Origin: an uncultured Polaribacter sp.
GTDB taxonomy: Bacteria; Bacteroidota; Bacteroidia; Flavobacteriales; Flavobacteriaceae
Reading direction: 5' to 3'
Assembly (NCBI GenBank): GCA_943788045.1
Contig: CALSOT010000002.1
Location: 552,310 to 616,309, forward strand
DNA length: 64,000 bases
Shown here: in pieces, positions 43,051 to 52,909 of the stretch
Layout of the letters: each line of letters begins with the position of its first letter
Numbering within the stretch: position 1 is the stretch's first letter
Position numbers and translations under genes: made by a program
The notes under the pieces: generated by a model
Database searches by the model: none
What the model saw: only the letters and a program-made list of their open reading frames with translations
Told to the model about the DNA's origin: nothing

Positions 43051-45840
43051 ATGAATAAGTTTTTTTACTGCGTTTTTCTGATTACAATGTCTTTTGTTGG
43101 GCAAGAATTGCCGCCTATTAATACATATACAACTAAAATTTATAAAGCAGAAAATCAAAACTGGGATATTTCTCAAGCAAATAATAAATTTATTTACGCT
43201 GCTAATAATAAAGGTTTATTAGAGTTTAATGGGGCAGACTGGCATTTATATCCAACTCCCAATAAAACAATAATGAGATCAGTAAAAGTTTTAAAAGATA
43301 AAATTTATACAGGTTTTTACATGGATTTTGGCTTTTGGGAAAAAAATAAATTTGGTGAATTAAAATTTACCTCAATCGTAAAAGAACAAAATATTCAAAT
43401 GCTAGAGGATGAACAAATTTGGACTATTTTGGAGTCTGATGGATGGGTGCTCTTTAGATCTTTAGAAAGAATCTATTTGTATAATTTAGACACAAAGGAA
43501 GTAAAAATAATTAGTTCTTCTTCTAAGCTACTTAAATTATCGAAAGTAAATGATGTTATTTATTTTCAGGAAAGTGGTCAGGGTGTTTTTGAAATAGAAA
43601 ATGGTGTCCCTAAGTTAATTTCAGATAATCAAATATTAAAAGACAATGCGATCGTTGAAATTTTTAGTAAAGATGGTAGGTTACTATTTCTCACGCAGAA
43701 AAAAGGATTTTACTATTTAAAAGGCAAAGAGCTTTTGAAATGGAAGATAGAAGCAGAATCACTTCTTGAAAAAGTAACAATTTACAGTGCTAGATTATTA
43801 AAAAACAAAGACTTTGCTGTAGGTACGATTTCTGACGGGTTTGTGTATTTAAATAACAATGGATCAGTTAATTATCAAATTAATCAAAGTTCCGGTTTAA
43901 ACAATAATACAGTGCTTTCCGTTTTTGAAGACATAGAAAATAATATTTGGCTTGGTTTAGATAATGGAATTAACGCAATAAATATTAATTCTCCTTTTAG
44001 AATTTACAATAAAAAAAAGGATTTTATAGGTACTGTTTATTCATCTATAGCTTTTGATGGTAACTTGTATTTAGGAACAAATCAAGGTCTATTCTATAAA
44101 CAAAAAGATTCTAGAAGTGATTTTAAACTTATCGAAAATACACAAGGACAAGTTTGGAGTTTAGATATCATAAATAATGCTCTTTTTTGTGGACATGATT
44201 CAGGGACTTTTTTGATTGAAAATAATAAATCAACACTTATTTTTAATAAGCAAGGAACTTGGAAGTTAAAAGAAATTGATGATAGTAATATCGTTCAAGG
44301 CTGCTATGATGGGTTGTATATACTTGAAAAAAAGAATAATTCTTGGATTTTAAAGAATAAAGTAGCCGGTTTTAATAACTCTAGTAAGGATTTTGTTAAA
44401 TATGGTCAGAATAAGTTCTTAGTAAATCATGAATATAAAGGTGTTTTTAAATTAACCTTAGATAAAGAATTTAAAAAAGTAGTTTCTGTTAGTAAAGAAG
44501 AATCTCTTGCTAAAGGCCTTCATACTTGTTTAATCTCTTATCAAGATAAAATATTGTATTCAAGTAAGAACGGTGTTTTCTTATATGACCGAGAAGAAGA
44601 TTTTTTTGTAAAAGACAGTATTTACAGTAAATTAATTTCTGAAGATGGTTTCATTTCTGGAAAATTGGCTTTTAATAAAACAAATAATATACTCTGGTCT
44701 TTTTCAAAGGATAATATTAAATATCTAATACAAGGAAAATTAACCAATAAGCCAGTTGTGCGGAGTATACCGGTTTCAGTTTCGATGCCAAGAGCAACCT
44801 ATGGATATGAAAATGTTATGCATATAGAAAATGAAAAATACCTTATTGGTACTTCTAATGGTTATGTGGCGATAGATTTAAATAAATTAAAAAATCCAGC
44901 AGCTTTTGAAATACAAATTAATAAAGCGAATAACTTTATTTTGGACAAACCTAAAACAAGTTTAAATCTGTATTTAAAACAAGAGTTTTCGTCTTATGAA
45001 AATAATTTCGAGTTTTTCTATAGTGTTCCCAATTATAACAAAATAACAAACATTAAATACCAGTATCGTTTATTGGGTAAAAGTACGCATTGGAGTTCAC
45101 CGTCAGATTCTAAGTCGGTTTTGTTTGAAAACGTTTCTTATGGTAATTATATTTTTAAAGTTAGGGCAATTGTAGGTGGAGAGGTAAGTGCAAACGAAGC
45201 TAGTTTTAGTTTTAATATTAAAAGGCCATGGTATTTGTCTAATTCTTTAATGATAATTTATATACTCCTTTCATTAGGTGCGTTTTATTTAGTGCACATT
45301 GTATCTAAAAGAAATTATAAAAAACAAAAAGAGGAATTACTTGTGAAAGCTCAAAAGGAATTGGAGCTTAAAGATTTAGAAAGTTCACAACAAATTATAA
45401 AGCTCAATAACGATAAGTTAAGAAGTAATATAGAGAGTAAAAACAGAGAATTGGCTATTTCTACCATGAACATGATAAAGAAAAATGATTTTTTAAATAC
45501 TATAAAGGTTGAATTGATTAATGGAGGTGATAAAAATATATCTAAGGTTGTCAAAATTATTGACAAGAATTTAAACAATACAGACGATTGGAAAATGTTT
45601 CAAGAAGCTTTTAATAATGCTGATAAAAATTTCCTGAAAAAAGTTAAAGACAGGCATGTAAGTTTAACTCCGAATGATTTGAGACTCTGCGCCTATTTAA
45701 GGCTAAACTTGTCTTCTAAAGAAATTGCGCCTTTATTCAATATATCACCAAGAAGTGTTGAGGTCAAGAGGTATAGGCTAAGAAAAAAGATGGACTTACC
45801 ACATGATTCAAACTTAACAAATTACATCTTAGAAATTTAA
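43051..45840 (+). CDS. membrane-spanning beta-propeller sensor with LuxR-type DNA-binding domain
   Basis: A 929-residue transcription regulator. The signal sequence (ending SFVGQ) is followed by a periplasmic two-component-type propeller of about 600 residues (NNTVLSVFEDIENNIWLGLDNGINAI and similar Reg_prop repeats). A Y_Y_Y domain follows (about 660-720: YQYRLLGKSTHWS...FKVRAIVGG), then one membrane helix (about 731-750), a coiled coil, and a C-terminal LuxR-like HTH (LTPNDLRLCAYLRLNLSSKEIAPLFNISPRSVEVKRYRLRKKM). It has no kinase domain. This type senses oligosaccharides in the periplasm and controls neighbouring polysaccharide loci. Being directly ahead of susC, it probably controls the laminarin genes. 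Confidence 0.9.
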   Translation: MNKFFYCVFLITMSFVGQELPPINTYTTKIYKAENQNWDISQANNKFIYAANNKGLLEFNGADWHLYPTPNKTIMRSVKVLKDKIYTGFYMDFGFWEKNKFGELKFTSIVKEQNIQMLEDEQIWTILESDGWVLFRSLERIYLYNLDTKEVKIISSSSKLLKLSKVNDVIYFQESGQGVFEIENGVPKLISDNQILKDNAIVEIFSKDGRLLFLTQKKGFYYLKGKELLKWKIEAESLLEKVTIYSARLLKNKDFAVGTISDGFVYLNNNGSVNYQINQSSGLNNNTVLSVFEDIENNIWLGLDNGINAININSPFRIYNKKKDFIGTVYSSIAFDGNLYLGTNQGLFYKQKDSRSDFKLIENTQGQVWSLDIINNALFCGHDSGTFLIENNKSTLIFNKQGTWKLKEIDDSNIVQGCYDGLYILEKKNNSWILKNKVAGFNNSSKDFVKYGQNKFLVNHEYKGVFKLTLDKEFKKVVSVSKEESLAKGLHTCLISYQDKILYSSKNGVFLYDREEDFFVKDSIYSKLISEDGFISGKLAFNKTNNILWSFSKDNIKYLIQGKLTNKPVVRSIPVSVSMPRATYGYENVMHIENEKYLIGTSNGYVAIDLNKLKNPAAFEIQINKANNFILDKPKTSLNLYLKQEFSSYENNFEFFYSVPNYNKITNIKYQYRLLGKSTHWSSPSDSKSVLFENVSYGNYIFKVRAIVGGEVSANEASFSFNIKRPWYLSNSLMIIYILLSLGAFYLVHIVSKRNYKKQKEELLVKAQKELELKDLESSQQIIKLNNDKLRSNIESKNRELAISTMNMIKKNDFLNTIKVELINGGDKNISKVVKIIDKNLNNTDDWKMFQEAFNNADKNFLKKVKDRHVSLTPNDLRLCAYLRLNLSSKEIAPLFNISPRSVEVKRYRLRKKMDLPHDSNLTNYILEI

Positions 45841-46054
45841 ATACCAAACAGCTGTTTAACTAACCTTTACATTACCCATACAAAGGTAATATAGACTCTA
45901 TAAAAGTTAATTTTTAACATGTTCGTAAAAGCCTAATACTCTTAAAAATATTGTGTTTTAGCCCTATTTTTATTACGATGTATGTTTTTTGTTGTGGTTA
46001 GTTTTATAGATAAAGGAGTTATTAAGACTAACTTTATAAAAAATAATTAAGACC

Positions 46055-49000
46055 ATGTTTATGATAAAAAAAGTAACATTATTATGCTTTTTAATTTTTA
46101 GTTTTACTGCATCAGCGCAGACTATTAATGTAAAAGGGACTGTAAAAGACGCTAAAACGGGCGATCCACTGCCTGGAGTTAGTATATTGATAAAAGGTAC
46201 AAATACAGGTTACCAAACAGACTTTGATGGGTTTTATAGTCTATCAAATGTAAAAGAAGGAGCTGTCTTGGTGTTTAACTATTTGGGTATGAAACCCAAA
46301 GAGGTAGTAGTAGCTTCAAGTGAAATCAATGTTTCATTAGAAGAAGATGCAGAATCCTTAGCAGAAATTATAGTTGTGGGTTATGGTTCCCAGAGAAAAG
46401 AATTGGTTTCAGGAGCATTTTCTAGTATTAGTGCAGAAAAAATTACTGAAGCTAATCCCACTAGAATAGAGGAAGCTTTGCAAGGTAGTGCTGCGGGTGT
46501 TCAAGTAACAGCTAATTCAGGTTCACCTGGAGCTTCATTAAATATAAGGATACGTGGTATTACTTCTAATGGTGATAACAGTCCATTAGTTATTGTAGAT
46601 GGTGTTAATATAGGTCCAGATTTAAGTATTATAGACCCTAATGATATTGAAAAAATGGACATTATTAAAGATGCAAGTTCTGCTATTTATGGTGTACAAG
46701 CTGCTAATGGTGTAATACTGATTACTACAAAAAGTGGAAAGAAACATAGAGATACAAAATTTGCATTCAACTCTTACACCTCTTTCCAGGAAGCATCTAA
46801 TCAATTAGATTTAATGAACGCTACAGAGTACGCATTCTATGTAAATGAAATAGAAGTTGCTGATGGTAACCAAATTCCATTTACAAACCTAGGAAGTTAT
46901 GGTGCGGGTACAGATTGGCAAAAAGCTTTGTTCCAAACTTCTCCAATTGTTAGTCATACATTAAGTGCAAATGGAGGTTCAGATAAAGTTACTTATGGTT
47001 TTAGTGCCAGTTATTTTAATCAAGAAGGAATCATTGCACCAGAAAAATCAAACTTTAACAGGTTTACCATAAAAAATACTTTAGGTATAGACTTAACTGA
47101 GAAATTAAAGTTAAATACTTTCTTGTTGTACACGAATATCAAAAGCAAAGGAATTAACGAATCAGGGAGAGGTTCTACTTTGTATTATGCTTTAAATGCA
47201 TCACCTCTTACTTCAATTTATGATGGTACAGATGGCACTGGACCTTCAGGAGGTTTTACATATATAGCGGACAATCAAGGTTCAGAGATTGTAAATCCAT
47301 TAGCTTTAATTGATAATACAAACAATCAGACAAAAGTTAATAGATTTACTGGAAAAGTAGAGTTGCAATATGAAGTTTTAGAAAACTTAAAAGCTACAAG
47401 TCGTTTTAATTTTAATTATTCAGATGTCGTAAACAGACAATATTTTCCAATAAGCTATTATGGGCCAGGAAAAGTAGTTAATAGTGTTAATTTAGAAAAC
47501 GGTGTTTTTGATTTAGATAGAAATGATAATGGTAATACAGATGTATTTAGTACTGTTTATGAAAACAATCAAAATTATTTCGATTACACTTTTGAAAACT
47601 TTATTGATTATAATTTTTCAATTAATGAAAAACATAATTTTAATGTTTTAGCTGGTAGTTCAATAAGAAGCGAACAATTCTATGGAGCTTATGCTACAGG
47701 CTTTTTAACAGTCAGTCCTGATAGAGATAACTGGTCAAATGCTTATTTGTTTAATACGCAATCTTTCATTTATGATGAAGTATTAGATGCAGATGGCAAT
47801 ATAGATTCAGATGAAACTATAAGACAAAATAATAATGCTGCTACAGGAATCAATGAAGATAGATGGTATTCTTTTTTTGGTAGACTACAATATGATTATG
47901 ATAGTAAATATCTTTTTTCAGCTATGCTTAGAAGAGATGCTTCAACAAGGTTTGGTCCAGCGAATAGAATTGGATATTTTCCATCGGTTTCTGGTGGTTG
48001 GGTTATTCATAAAGAAGATTTCTTTAAATCTGAGACTATCAACAGTTTAAAACTAAGAGGAAGTTGGGGTATTACAGGTAATGATAAAATCGGTAGTTAC
48101 AAATATTTAGGGTTTTTACAAGGAACTAATGGAAGTGAGGCTTCATATTCTTTTGGCAACAATTTGTACTATGGTAATGCAATTGGTGCTTTACCTAACC
48201 CAGATTTGCAATGGGAAACTAATGAACAGATAAACGTTGGTTTTGATATAAAATTATTTTCAAATAAATTAGATATCACTTTCGATTATTATAAGAAAAC
48301 AACAGAAAACTTATTATTAGTAGCTGATGTTTCTGGAGTTGTAGGAGCTTCTGCACCTGGTAGTAGTGCACCAGTAGTAAATGCTGGAACTATTGAAAAC
48401 AAAGGTCTAGATGTAAGTATTAATTTTAATCACGATTTTACCGAAGACTTTAATTTAGGTTTGGGTGTAAATGTTACAACTGTAAAGAATAAAGCTGTAG
48501 AAGTAAATAATGCAGCAGGTTTTTTCTCAGGAGGATTATTTGATTTATCTCAAAATACTTCAAGATTTCAAACAGGATTGCCAATTGGAGTTTTTTACGG
48601 TTTACAAACTGATGGGATATTCCAAAATCAAGCAGAAATCGATGCACATGCTATACAGCCTGGAGCAAAACCCGGTGATATTAGGTTTGTGGATGTAGAT
48701 GGAGATGGAGAAGTAGAATTTGGAAGTACAGATGACGAAACAGTGATTGGAAACCCAATACCAGAATTTACAATAGGAGCAAATTTAAATTTAAATTATA
48801 AGAATTTTGATTTTGCTACTTCTGTTTATGCTTCTGTAGGAAATGATGCTTCTAGAAGTTATGAGCGTTTCTTGACCTATAGCAATAAACCATCATTATA
48901 TTTAGACAGATGGGTAGGTGAAGGAACTTCTAATACTGTACCAAGGGCTACAACAACTTCTACAGGAAATACTTTATTTTCAGATTTCTATGTCGAAGAT

Positions 49001-49240
49001 GCTTCTTACTTCAGAATTCAAAATGTACAATTAGGATATTCATTATCTAATGAAGTTTTAGAAAAATTACATATGGATAAATTTAGAGTTTATGTTGCAG
49101 TAAATAATTTATACACATTTACAAAATATAGTGGTTATAATCCAGATGTATCTAATGCAAGTCCATTAGGAGCAGGAGTAGATTTAGGGCAATATCCACA
49201 GACACGCACATTTACAACTGGAGTTAATATTTCATTTTAA
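46055..49240 (+). CDS. SusC-type TonB-dependent transporter
   Basis: Outer-membrane importer of oligosaccharides, 1061 residues. It has a signal peptide ending ASAQ and a CarboxypepD_reg domain (VKGTVKDAKTGDPLPGVSILIKGTNTGYQTDFDGFYSL). The TonB-box region and plug follow (AEIIVVGYGSQRKELVSGAFSSI, IRIRGITSNGDNSPLVIVDGV, IIKDASSAIYGVQAANGVILITTKSG), then a 22-strand barrel ending in the aromatic NISF. The loop DVDGDGEVEF is usual in this family. It pairs with SusD 11 bp downstream. A start six bases later (MIKKVTLL) is equally possible. Confidence 0.96.
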   Translation: MFMIKKVTLLCFLIFSFTASAQTINVKGTVKDAKTGDPLPGVSILIKGTNTGYQTDFDGFYSLSNVKEGAVLVFNYLGMKPKEVVVASSEINVSLEEDAESLAEIIVVGYGSQRKELVSGAFSSISAEKITEANPTRIEEALQGSAAGVQVTANSGSPGASLNIRIRGITSNGDNSPLVIVDGVNIGPDLSIIDPNDIEKMDIIKDASSAIYGVQAANGVILITTKSGKKHRDTKFAFNSYTSFQEASNQLDLMNATEYAFYVNEIEVADGNQIPFTNLGSYGAGTDWQKALFQTSPIVSHTLSANGGSDKVTYGFSASYFNQEGIIAPEKSNFNRFTIKNTLGIDLTEKLKLNTFLLYTNIKSKGINESGRGSTLYYALNASPLTSIYDGTDGTGPSGGFTYIADNQGSEIVNPLALIDNTNNQTKVNRFTGKVELQYEVLENLKATSRFNFNYSDVVNRQYFPISYYGPGKVVNSVNLENGVFDLDRNDNGNTDVFSTVYENNQNYFDYTFENFIDYNFSINEKHNFNVLAGSSIRSEQFYGAYATGFLTVSPDRDNWSNAYLFNTQSFIYDEVLDADGNIDSDETIRQNNNAATGINEDRWYSFFGRLQYDYDSKYLFSAMLRRDASTRFGPANRIGYFPSVSGGWVIHKEDFFKSETINSLKLRGSWGITGNDKIGSYKYLGFLQGTNGSEASYSFGNNLYYGNAIGALPNPDLQWETNEQINVGFDIKLFSNKLDITFDYYKKTTENLLLVADVSGVVGASAPGSSAPVVNAGTIENKGLDVSINFNHDFTEDFNLGLGVNVTTVKNKAVEVNNAAGFFSGGLFDLSQNTSRFQTGLPIGVFYGLQTDGIFQNQAEIDAHAIQPGAKPGDIRFVDVDGDGEVEFGSTDDETVIGNPIPEFTIGANLNLNYKNFDFATSVYASVGNDASRSYERFLTYSNKPSLYLDRWVGEGTSNTVPRATTTSTGNTLFSDFYVEDASYFRIQNVQLGYSLSNEVLEKLHMDKFRVYVAVNNLYTFTKYSGYNPDVSNASPLGAGVDLGQYPQTRTFTTGVNISF

Positions 49241-49251
49241 AAAAAATAGAT

Positions 49252-50745
49252 ATGCAAAATAAATTAACAAAAATATTAGCACTTTTAGTATTGGTTTTTA
49301 GTACTAATTCATGCGATGATTATTTAGATATAACAAAAGAAGGTGAACAGAGTTCTGAAAACTTTTTTAATGGACAGCAAGATTATGAAGATGCTTTATT
49401 GGGTGTTTATGATCTTTTAGGAACGAATTATTTAAGTCATATTATAGGAGAAATTGCATCTGACAATGCGCTTTGTGGAGGAGAAAGACCTGATGATGTT
49501 GTTGATTGGCAACAAATAGATGATATGATACATACTCCAGATAATTCATCTTTACGTAGTGTATGGCAATTTATGTATGGAGGAATAAGTAGAGCAAATT
49601 ATATAGTAGAATTTCAAGATAAAGTAGACTTTGCAAGAAAGCAAGAACTTTTAGCTGAAAACTTGTTTTTAAGGTCATACTACTATTTTACATTAGTTAA
49701 GTTTTTTGGAGATGTCCCACTTGTTGTGGACAAAAGGGTAAGTGTGTCAGAATCTCAAGGTTTAGAAAGAACTCCTAAAGCAGATGTTTATGCACAAATA
49801 CAAGCAGATTTAACTACAGCTGTAGCTAATCTTTCTTGGGATGCATCTCAACCAGGAAGAGTTACTAAAGGAGCAGCTCTAGCATTATTAGGAAAAATTT
49901 ATTTATATGATGAAAAATATGATGAAGCAGCAACTGCTTTTCAGCAAGTAATCGCCTCTAATAAATATGAATTAGAAACTGACTTTAGTACTATTTTCTT
50001 AAATAATAACGAAAACAATAAAGAGTCTGTTTTTGAAATCCAATATTCTATTGGTGTAGAGGGAGCTAGTTATGATTTCTTACAGGGTTCTGAAGGTAAT
50101 GTATCAGCAGGTTTTATGTCGCCAAGATTTACTGGAGACAAGTCTAATTGGGCTCCGTATGATGATGGTAATACTTTTAGTACACCAGTTCAATCATTAG
50201 TGGATTTATATGTAGCTGAAGACACTAGGTTAAACCCAACTATTTTTAATATGGAAGCTTATGTTACAGCAAATCCAGCAGTTACTTTCGATACTAGAAA
50301 TGAGTATACAGGTTATTATAACCATAAATATATGGTATATCAAGAATCTAACTTAGGGGATCCAAGAATTACACATGGTAATAATTACAGAGCTATTCGT
50401 TATTCAGACGTTTTATTGATGGCTGCTGAAGCAAATCTAATGGCTACCGCTCAAAAGAATGACCCACAGGATTTATTGGATCAAGTAAGAGATAGAGCTT
50501 TTGGAGATGAAAACCATAGAGTTCCTGCAAATATTGATAATATTTTATTAGAAAGAAGATTAGAACTTGCAGGAGAAGGTGATCGTTTTTTCGATCAAGT
50601 TAGAACAGGCAAAACAATTACTATTCCTGGTTTCCAAAATGATAAAAACGAAGTATTTCCAATACCAAGATTAGAAATTGAGCTAGCAGGAAATAGATGG
50701 TGTCAAAACAAAGGCTATGCAACATCTACTTGTTCAACAAATTAA
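49252..50745 (+). CDS. SusD/RagB-type surface glycan-binding lipoprotein
   Basis: A 497-residue lid of the SusCD importer. The signal peptide has lipobox TNSC followed by acidic DDYLD, which fits surface export. The RagB/SusD N-terminal domain (DITKEGEQSSENFFNGQQDYEDALLGVYDLL) and helical TPR-like repeats (ENLFLRSYYYFTLVKFFGDVPLVVDK, GKIYLYDEKYDEAATAFQQVI) are followed by the C-terminal RYSDVLLMAAEANLMA and LLERRLELAGEGDRFFDQVRTG. It forms an operon with susC and the downstream binding protein. Confidence 0.95.
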   Translation: MQNKLTKILALLVLVFSTNSCDDYLDITKEGEQSSENFFNGQQDYEDALLGVYDLLGTNYLSHIIGEIASDNALCGGERPDDVVDWQQIDDMIHTPDNSSLRSVWQFMYGGISRANYIVEFQDKVDFARKQELLAENLFLRSYYYFTLVKFFGDVPLVVDKRVSVSESQGLERTPKADVYAQIQADLTTAVANLSWDASQPGRVTKGAALALLGKIYLYDEKYDEAATAFQQVIASNKYELETDFSTIFLNNNENNKESVFEIQYSIGVEGASYDFLQGSEGNVSAGFMSPRFTGDKSNWAPYDDGNTFSTPVQSLVDLYVAEDTRLNPTIFNMEAYVTANPAVTFDTRNEYTGYYNHKYMVYQESNLGDPRITHGNNYRAIRYSDVLLMAAEANLMATAQKNDPQDLLDQVRDRAFGDENHRVPANIDNILLERRLELAGEGDRFFDQVRTGKTITIPGFQNDKNEVFPIPRLEIELAGNRWCQNKGYATSTCSTN

Positions 50746-50757
50746 AATACTTATAAT

Positions 50758-52896
50758 ATGAAAATAATTAATAAAATAACAAAAGTTTTTATCATTATAG
50801 TAATGGTATTTGCTTGTAATGAGGAAGATAACCTAAGTTTCCTAGATACTATTCCTGCACCTTCTAATGTGTCAGCAGTATTTAATATAACTCAAGATAA
50901 TACTGGTCTTGTAACTATTTTTCCAACAGCAGAAGGAGCTACTTCTTTTGATATTTATTTTGGAGATACTACAACTGATCCAGAAAATATAAAACAAGGA
51001 AACAATATTGAGCACACCTATGCAGAGGGTTCCTATGAGGTAAAAGTCGTAGCCTCAAATATCAAAGGAGATACTGCTGAAATTACAAAGCAATTAGTAG
51101 TTTCATTTAAAGCACCTGAAAATTTAATGGTAACAGTAGAAAATGATGCAGCAATTTCTAAGCAAGTAAATGTAAATGCGACTGCAGATTTTGCTTCAAT
51201 GTATGAGTTTTATTCAGGAGAAGTTGATGTAGATCAGCCAGTAATGACAGGGAATATAGGAGAAGGAATTTCTTATCAATATGCAAACCCTGGTACTTAT
51301 TCTGTAAAAGTTATTGCTAAAGGTGGTGCAATTGAAACTACTGAGTACACTGCAGATTTTGAAGTAACAGAAATTTTAGCGCCTGTTGTATCAACTGTTA
51401 CACCTCCAGCTAAAAATGATGAAGATGTTATTTCAATATTTAGTGATGCTTATACTGATGTTGCTGGAACTGATTTTAATCCAAATTGGAGTCAGAGTAC
51501 AATTTACAATGCTTTTGATTTAAATGGAGATGCCATATTACAATATAGTAATTTAAATTATCAAGGAATTGATTTAGGTTCAGAGATTGATGCTTCATCT
51601 ATGGAAATATTGCATCTAGATATATGGACACCAGATGCAACCAGTATAGATATCTATCCATTGCCAAATGGTGTGCAGCCTGCAGATGAAAGATTTGTGA
51701 CTAAGGCTTTAACTGCAAATAGCTGGACAACTATTAATATTCCAATGTCAGATTTCACTGATCAAGGATTACCCGTTGATAAGTTGAAACAATTTAAATT
51801 TGTAGGTTCAGGTACCGTATTTATAGACAATATTTATTTCTATAAAGCACCATCACCAACGGGAACTCCTATTGTTTTTGATGATTTTGAAGGAAATGGA
51901 AATATTTCTACTTGGGCAGGTGATGATTGTGGAATGAATATTGCTTTTGCAAACCCTTTTAAAGATGCCTTAAATGATTCTGATACTGTTCTAGAATATA
52001 ATGATACCGGAGGTACATATGCAAATGTTCGTTTTGATAAAGATTCTGATTTTGATTTGTCTGATGGTAATAGCGTATTTACGATAAAAATTTATGTGCC
52101 GTCCTCAAGTATTACGGGGAGCCAGCCAAATCAGCTTTCCTTTAAATTACAAGATGCAGATCCAAAACCTTGGGAAAGACAATCAGAGATTATTAAACCA
52201 ATCGTATTAGATACTTGGCAAGAAGTTACGTTTGATTTTGCAAATGATACAGTATTGGGGCAAACAAATCCTTTAAGCATTACAAATTTTAACAGAATTG
52301 TTATTCAGGTTAATTCAGAAAATAATAGCGATAAAGTAATTGCTTATTTAGATGATTTATCTTATGGTAATGAGATAGCTGTGGATACAGCTCCTTTTGT
52401 AAAAGATGATTTCGAAGGAAATGGTACTATAACAACATGGGCAGGTGATGATTGTGGAATGGATAATGATTTTGCAAATCCTTTTAAAGATGCTTTAAAT
52501 GATTCTGATACTGTTTTAGAATATAATGATACCGGAGGTACATATGCAAATGTTCGTTTTGATATTTCACCAGATTATGATTTAACAGCTAAATCTAAAT
52601 TTTCTATAAAGATTTATGTGCCGTCCTCAAGTATTACGGGGAGCCAGCCAAATCAGCTTTCTTTTAAATTACAAGATGCAGATCCAAAACCTTGGGAAAG
52701 ACAATCAGAGATTATTAAACCAATCGCATTAGATACTTGGCAAGAAGTTACGTTTGATTTTGCAAATGATACAGTATTGGGGCAAACAAATCCTTTAAGT
52801 ATTACAAATTTTAACAGAATTGTTATTCAGGTTAATTCAGAAAATAATAGCGATAAAGTAATTGCTTATTTAGATGATTTAAATTATTACAAATAA
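50758..52896 (+). CDS. PKD-domain surface glycan-binding lipoprotein with duplicated C-terminal domain
   Basis: A 712-residue lipoprotein (lipobox MVFAC followed by NEEDN). Two PKD-like domains (about 38-125 and 125-205) are followed by a beta-sandwich carbohydrate-binding-like domain (about 225-365: DLGSEIDASSMEILHLDIWTPDATSIDIYPLPNG). Then come two copies of another beta-sandwich (about 375-535 and 549-712), each with the acidic, aromatic set DDFEGNG, WAGDDCGM, KPWERQSE, TWQEVTFDF. The position after susCD and the lack of any catalytic motif point to a surface glucan-binding protein. The two C-terminal copies are nearly identical at DNA level, a recent duplication. Confidence 0.88.
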   Translation: MKIINKITKVFIIIVMVFACNEEDNLSFLDTIPAPSNVSAVFNITQDNTGLVTIFPTAEGATSFDIYFGDTTTDPENIKQGNNIEHTYAEGSYEVKVVASNIKGDTAEITKQLVVSFKAPENLMVTVENDAAISKQVNVNATADFASMYEFYSGEVDVDQPVMTGNIGEGISYQYANPGTYSVKVIAKGGAIETTEYTADFEVTEILAPVVSTVTPPAKNDEDVISIFSDAYTDVAGTDFNPNWSQSTIYNAFDLNGDAILQYSNLNYQGIDLGSEIDASSMEILHLDIWTPDATSIDIYPLPNGVQPADERFVTKALTANSWTTINIPMSDFTDQGLPVDKLKQFKFVGSGTVFIDNIYFYKAPSPTGTPIVFDDFEGNGNISTWAGDDCGMNIAFANPFKDALNDSDTVLEYNDTGGTYANVRFDKDSDFDLSDGNSVFTIKIYVPSSSITGSQPNQLSFKLQDADPKPWERQSEIIKPIVLDTWQEVTFDFANDTVLGQTNPLSITNFNRIVIQVNSENNSDKVIAYLDDLSYGNEIAVDTAPFVKDDFEGNGTITTWAGDDCGMDNDFANPFKDALNDSDTVLEYNDTGGTYANVRFDISPDYDLTAKSKFSIKIYVPSSSITGSQPNQLSFKLQDADPKPWERQSEIIKPIALDTWQEVTFDFANDTVLGQTNPLSITNFNRIVIQVNSENNSDKVIAYLDDLNYYK
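51880..52359 (+). repeat. Direct repeat, copy 1 (glycan-binding domain)
   Basis: 480-bp coding repeat, first copy. Its partner is at 52405-52881. The block 52091-52359 differs from its partner at only 3 of 269 bases, two of them silent. Confidence 0.9.
52405..52881 (+). repeat. Direct repeat, copy 2 (glycan-binding domain)
   Basis: 477-bp coding repeat, second copy, one codon shorter than copy 1. The offset is 525 bp before and 522 bp after the one-codon indel near the middle. Recombination between copies would delete one domain in frame. Confidence 0.9.
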
Positions 52897-52909
52897 AAAA
52901 TAATATAAA

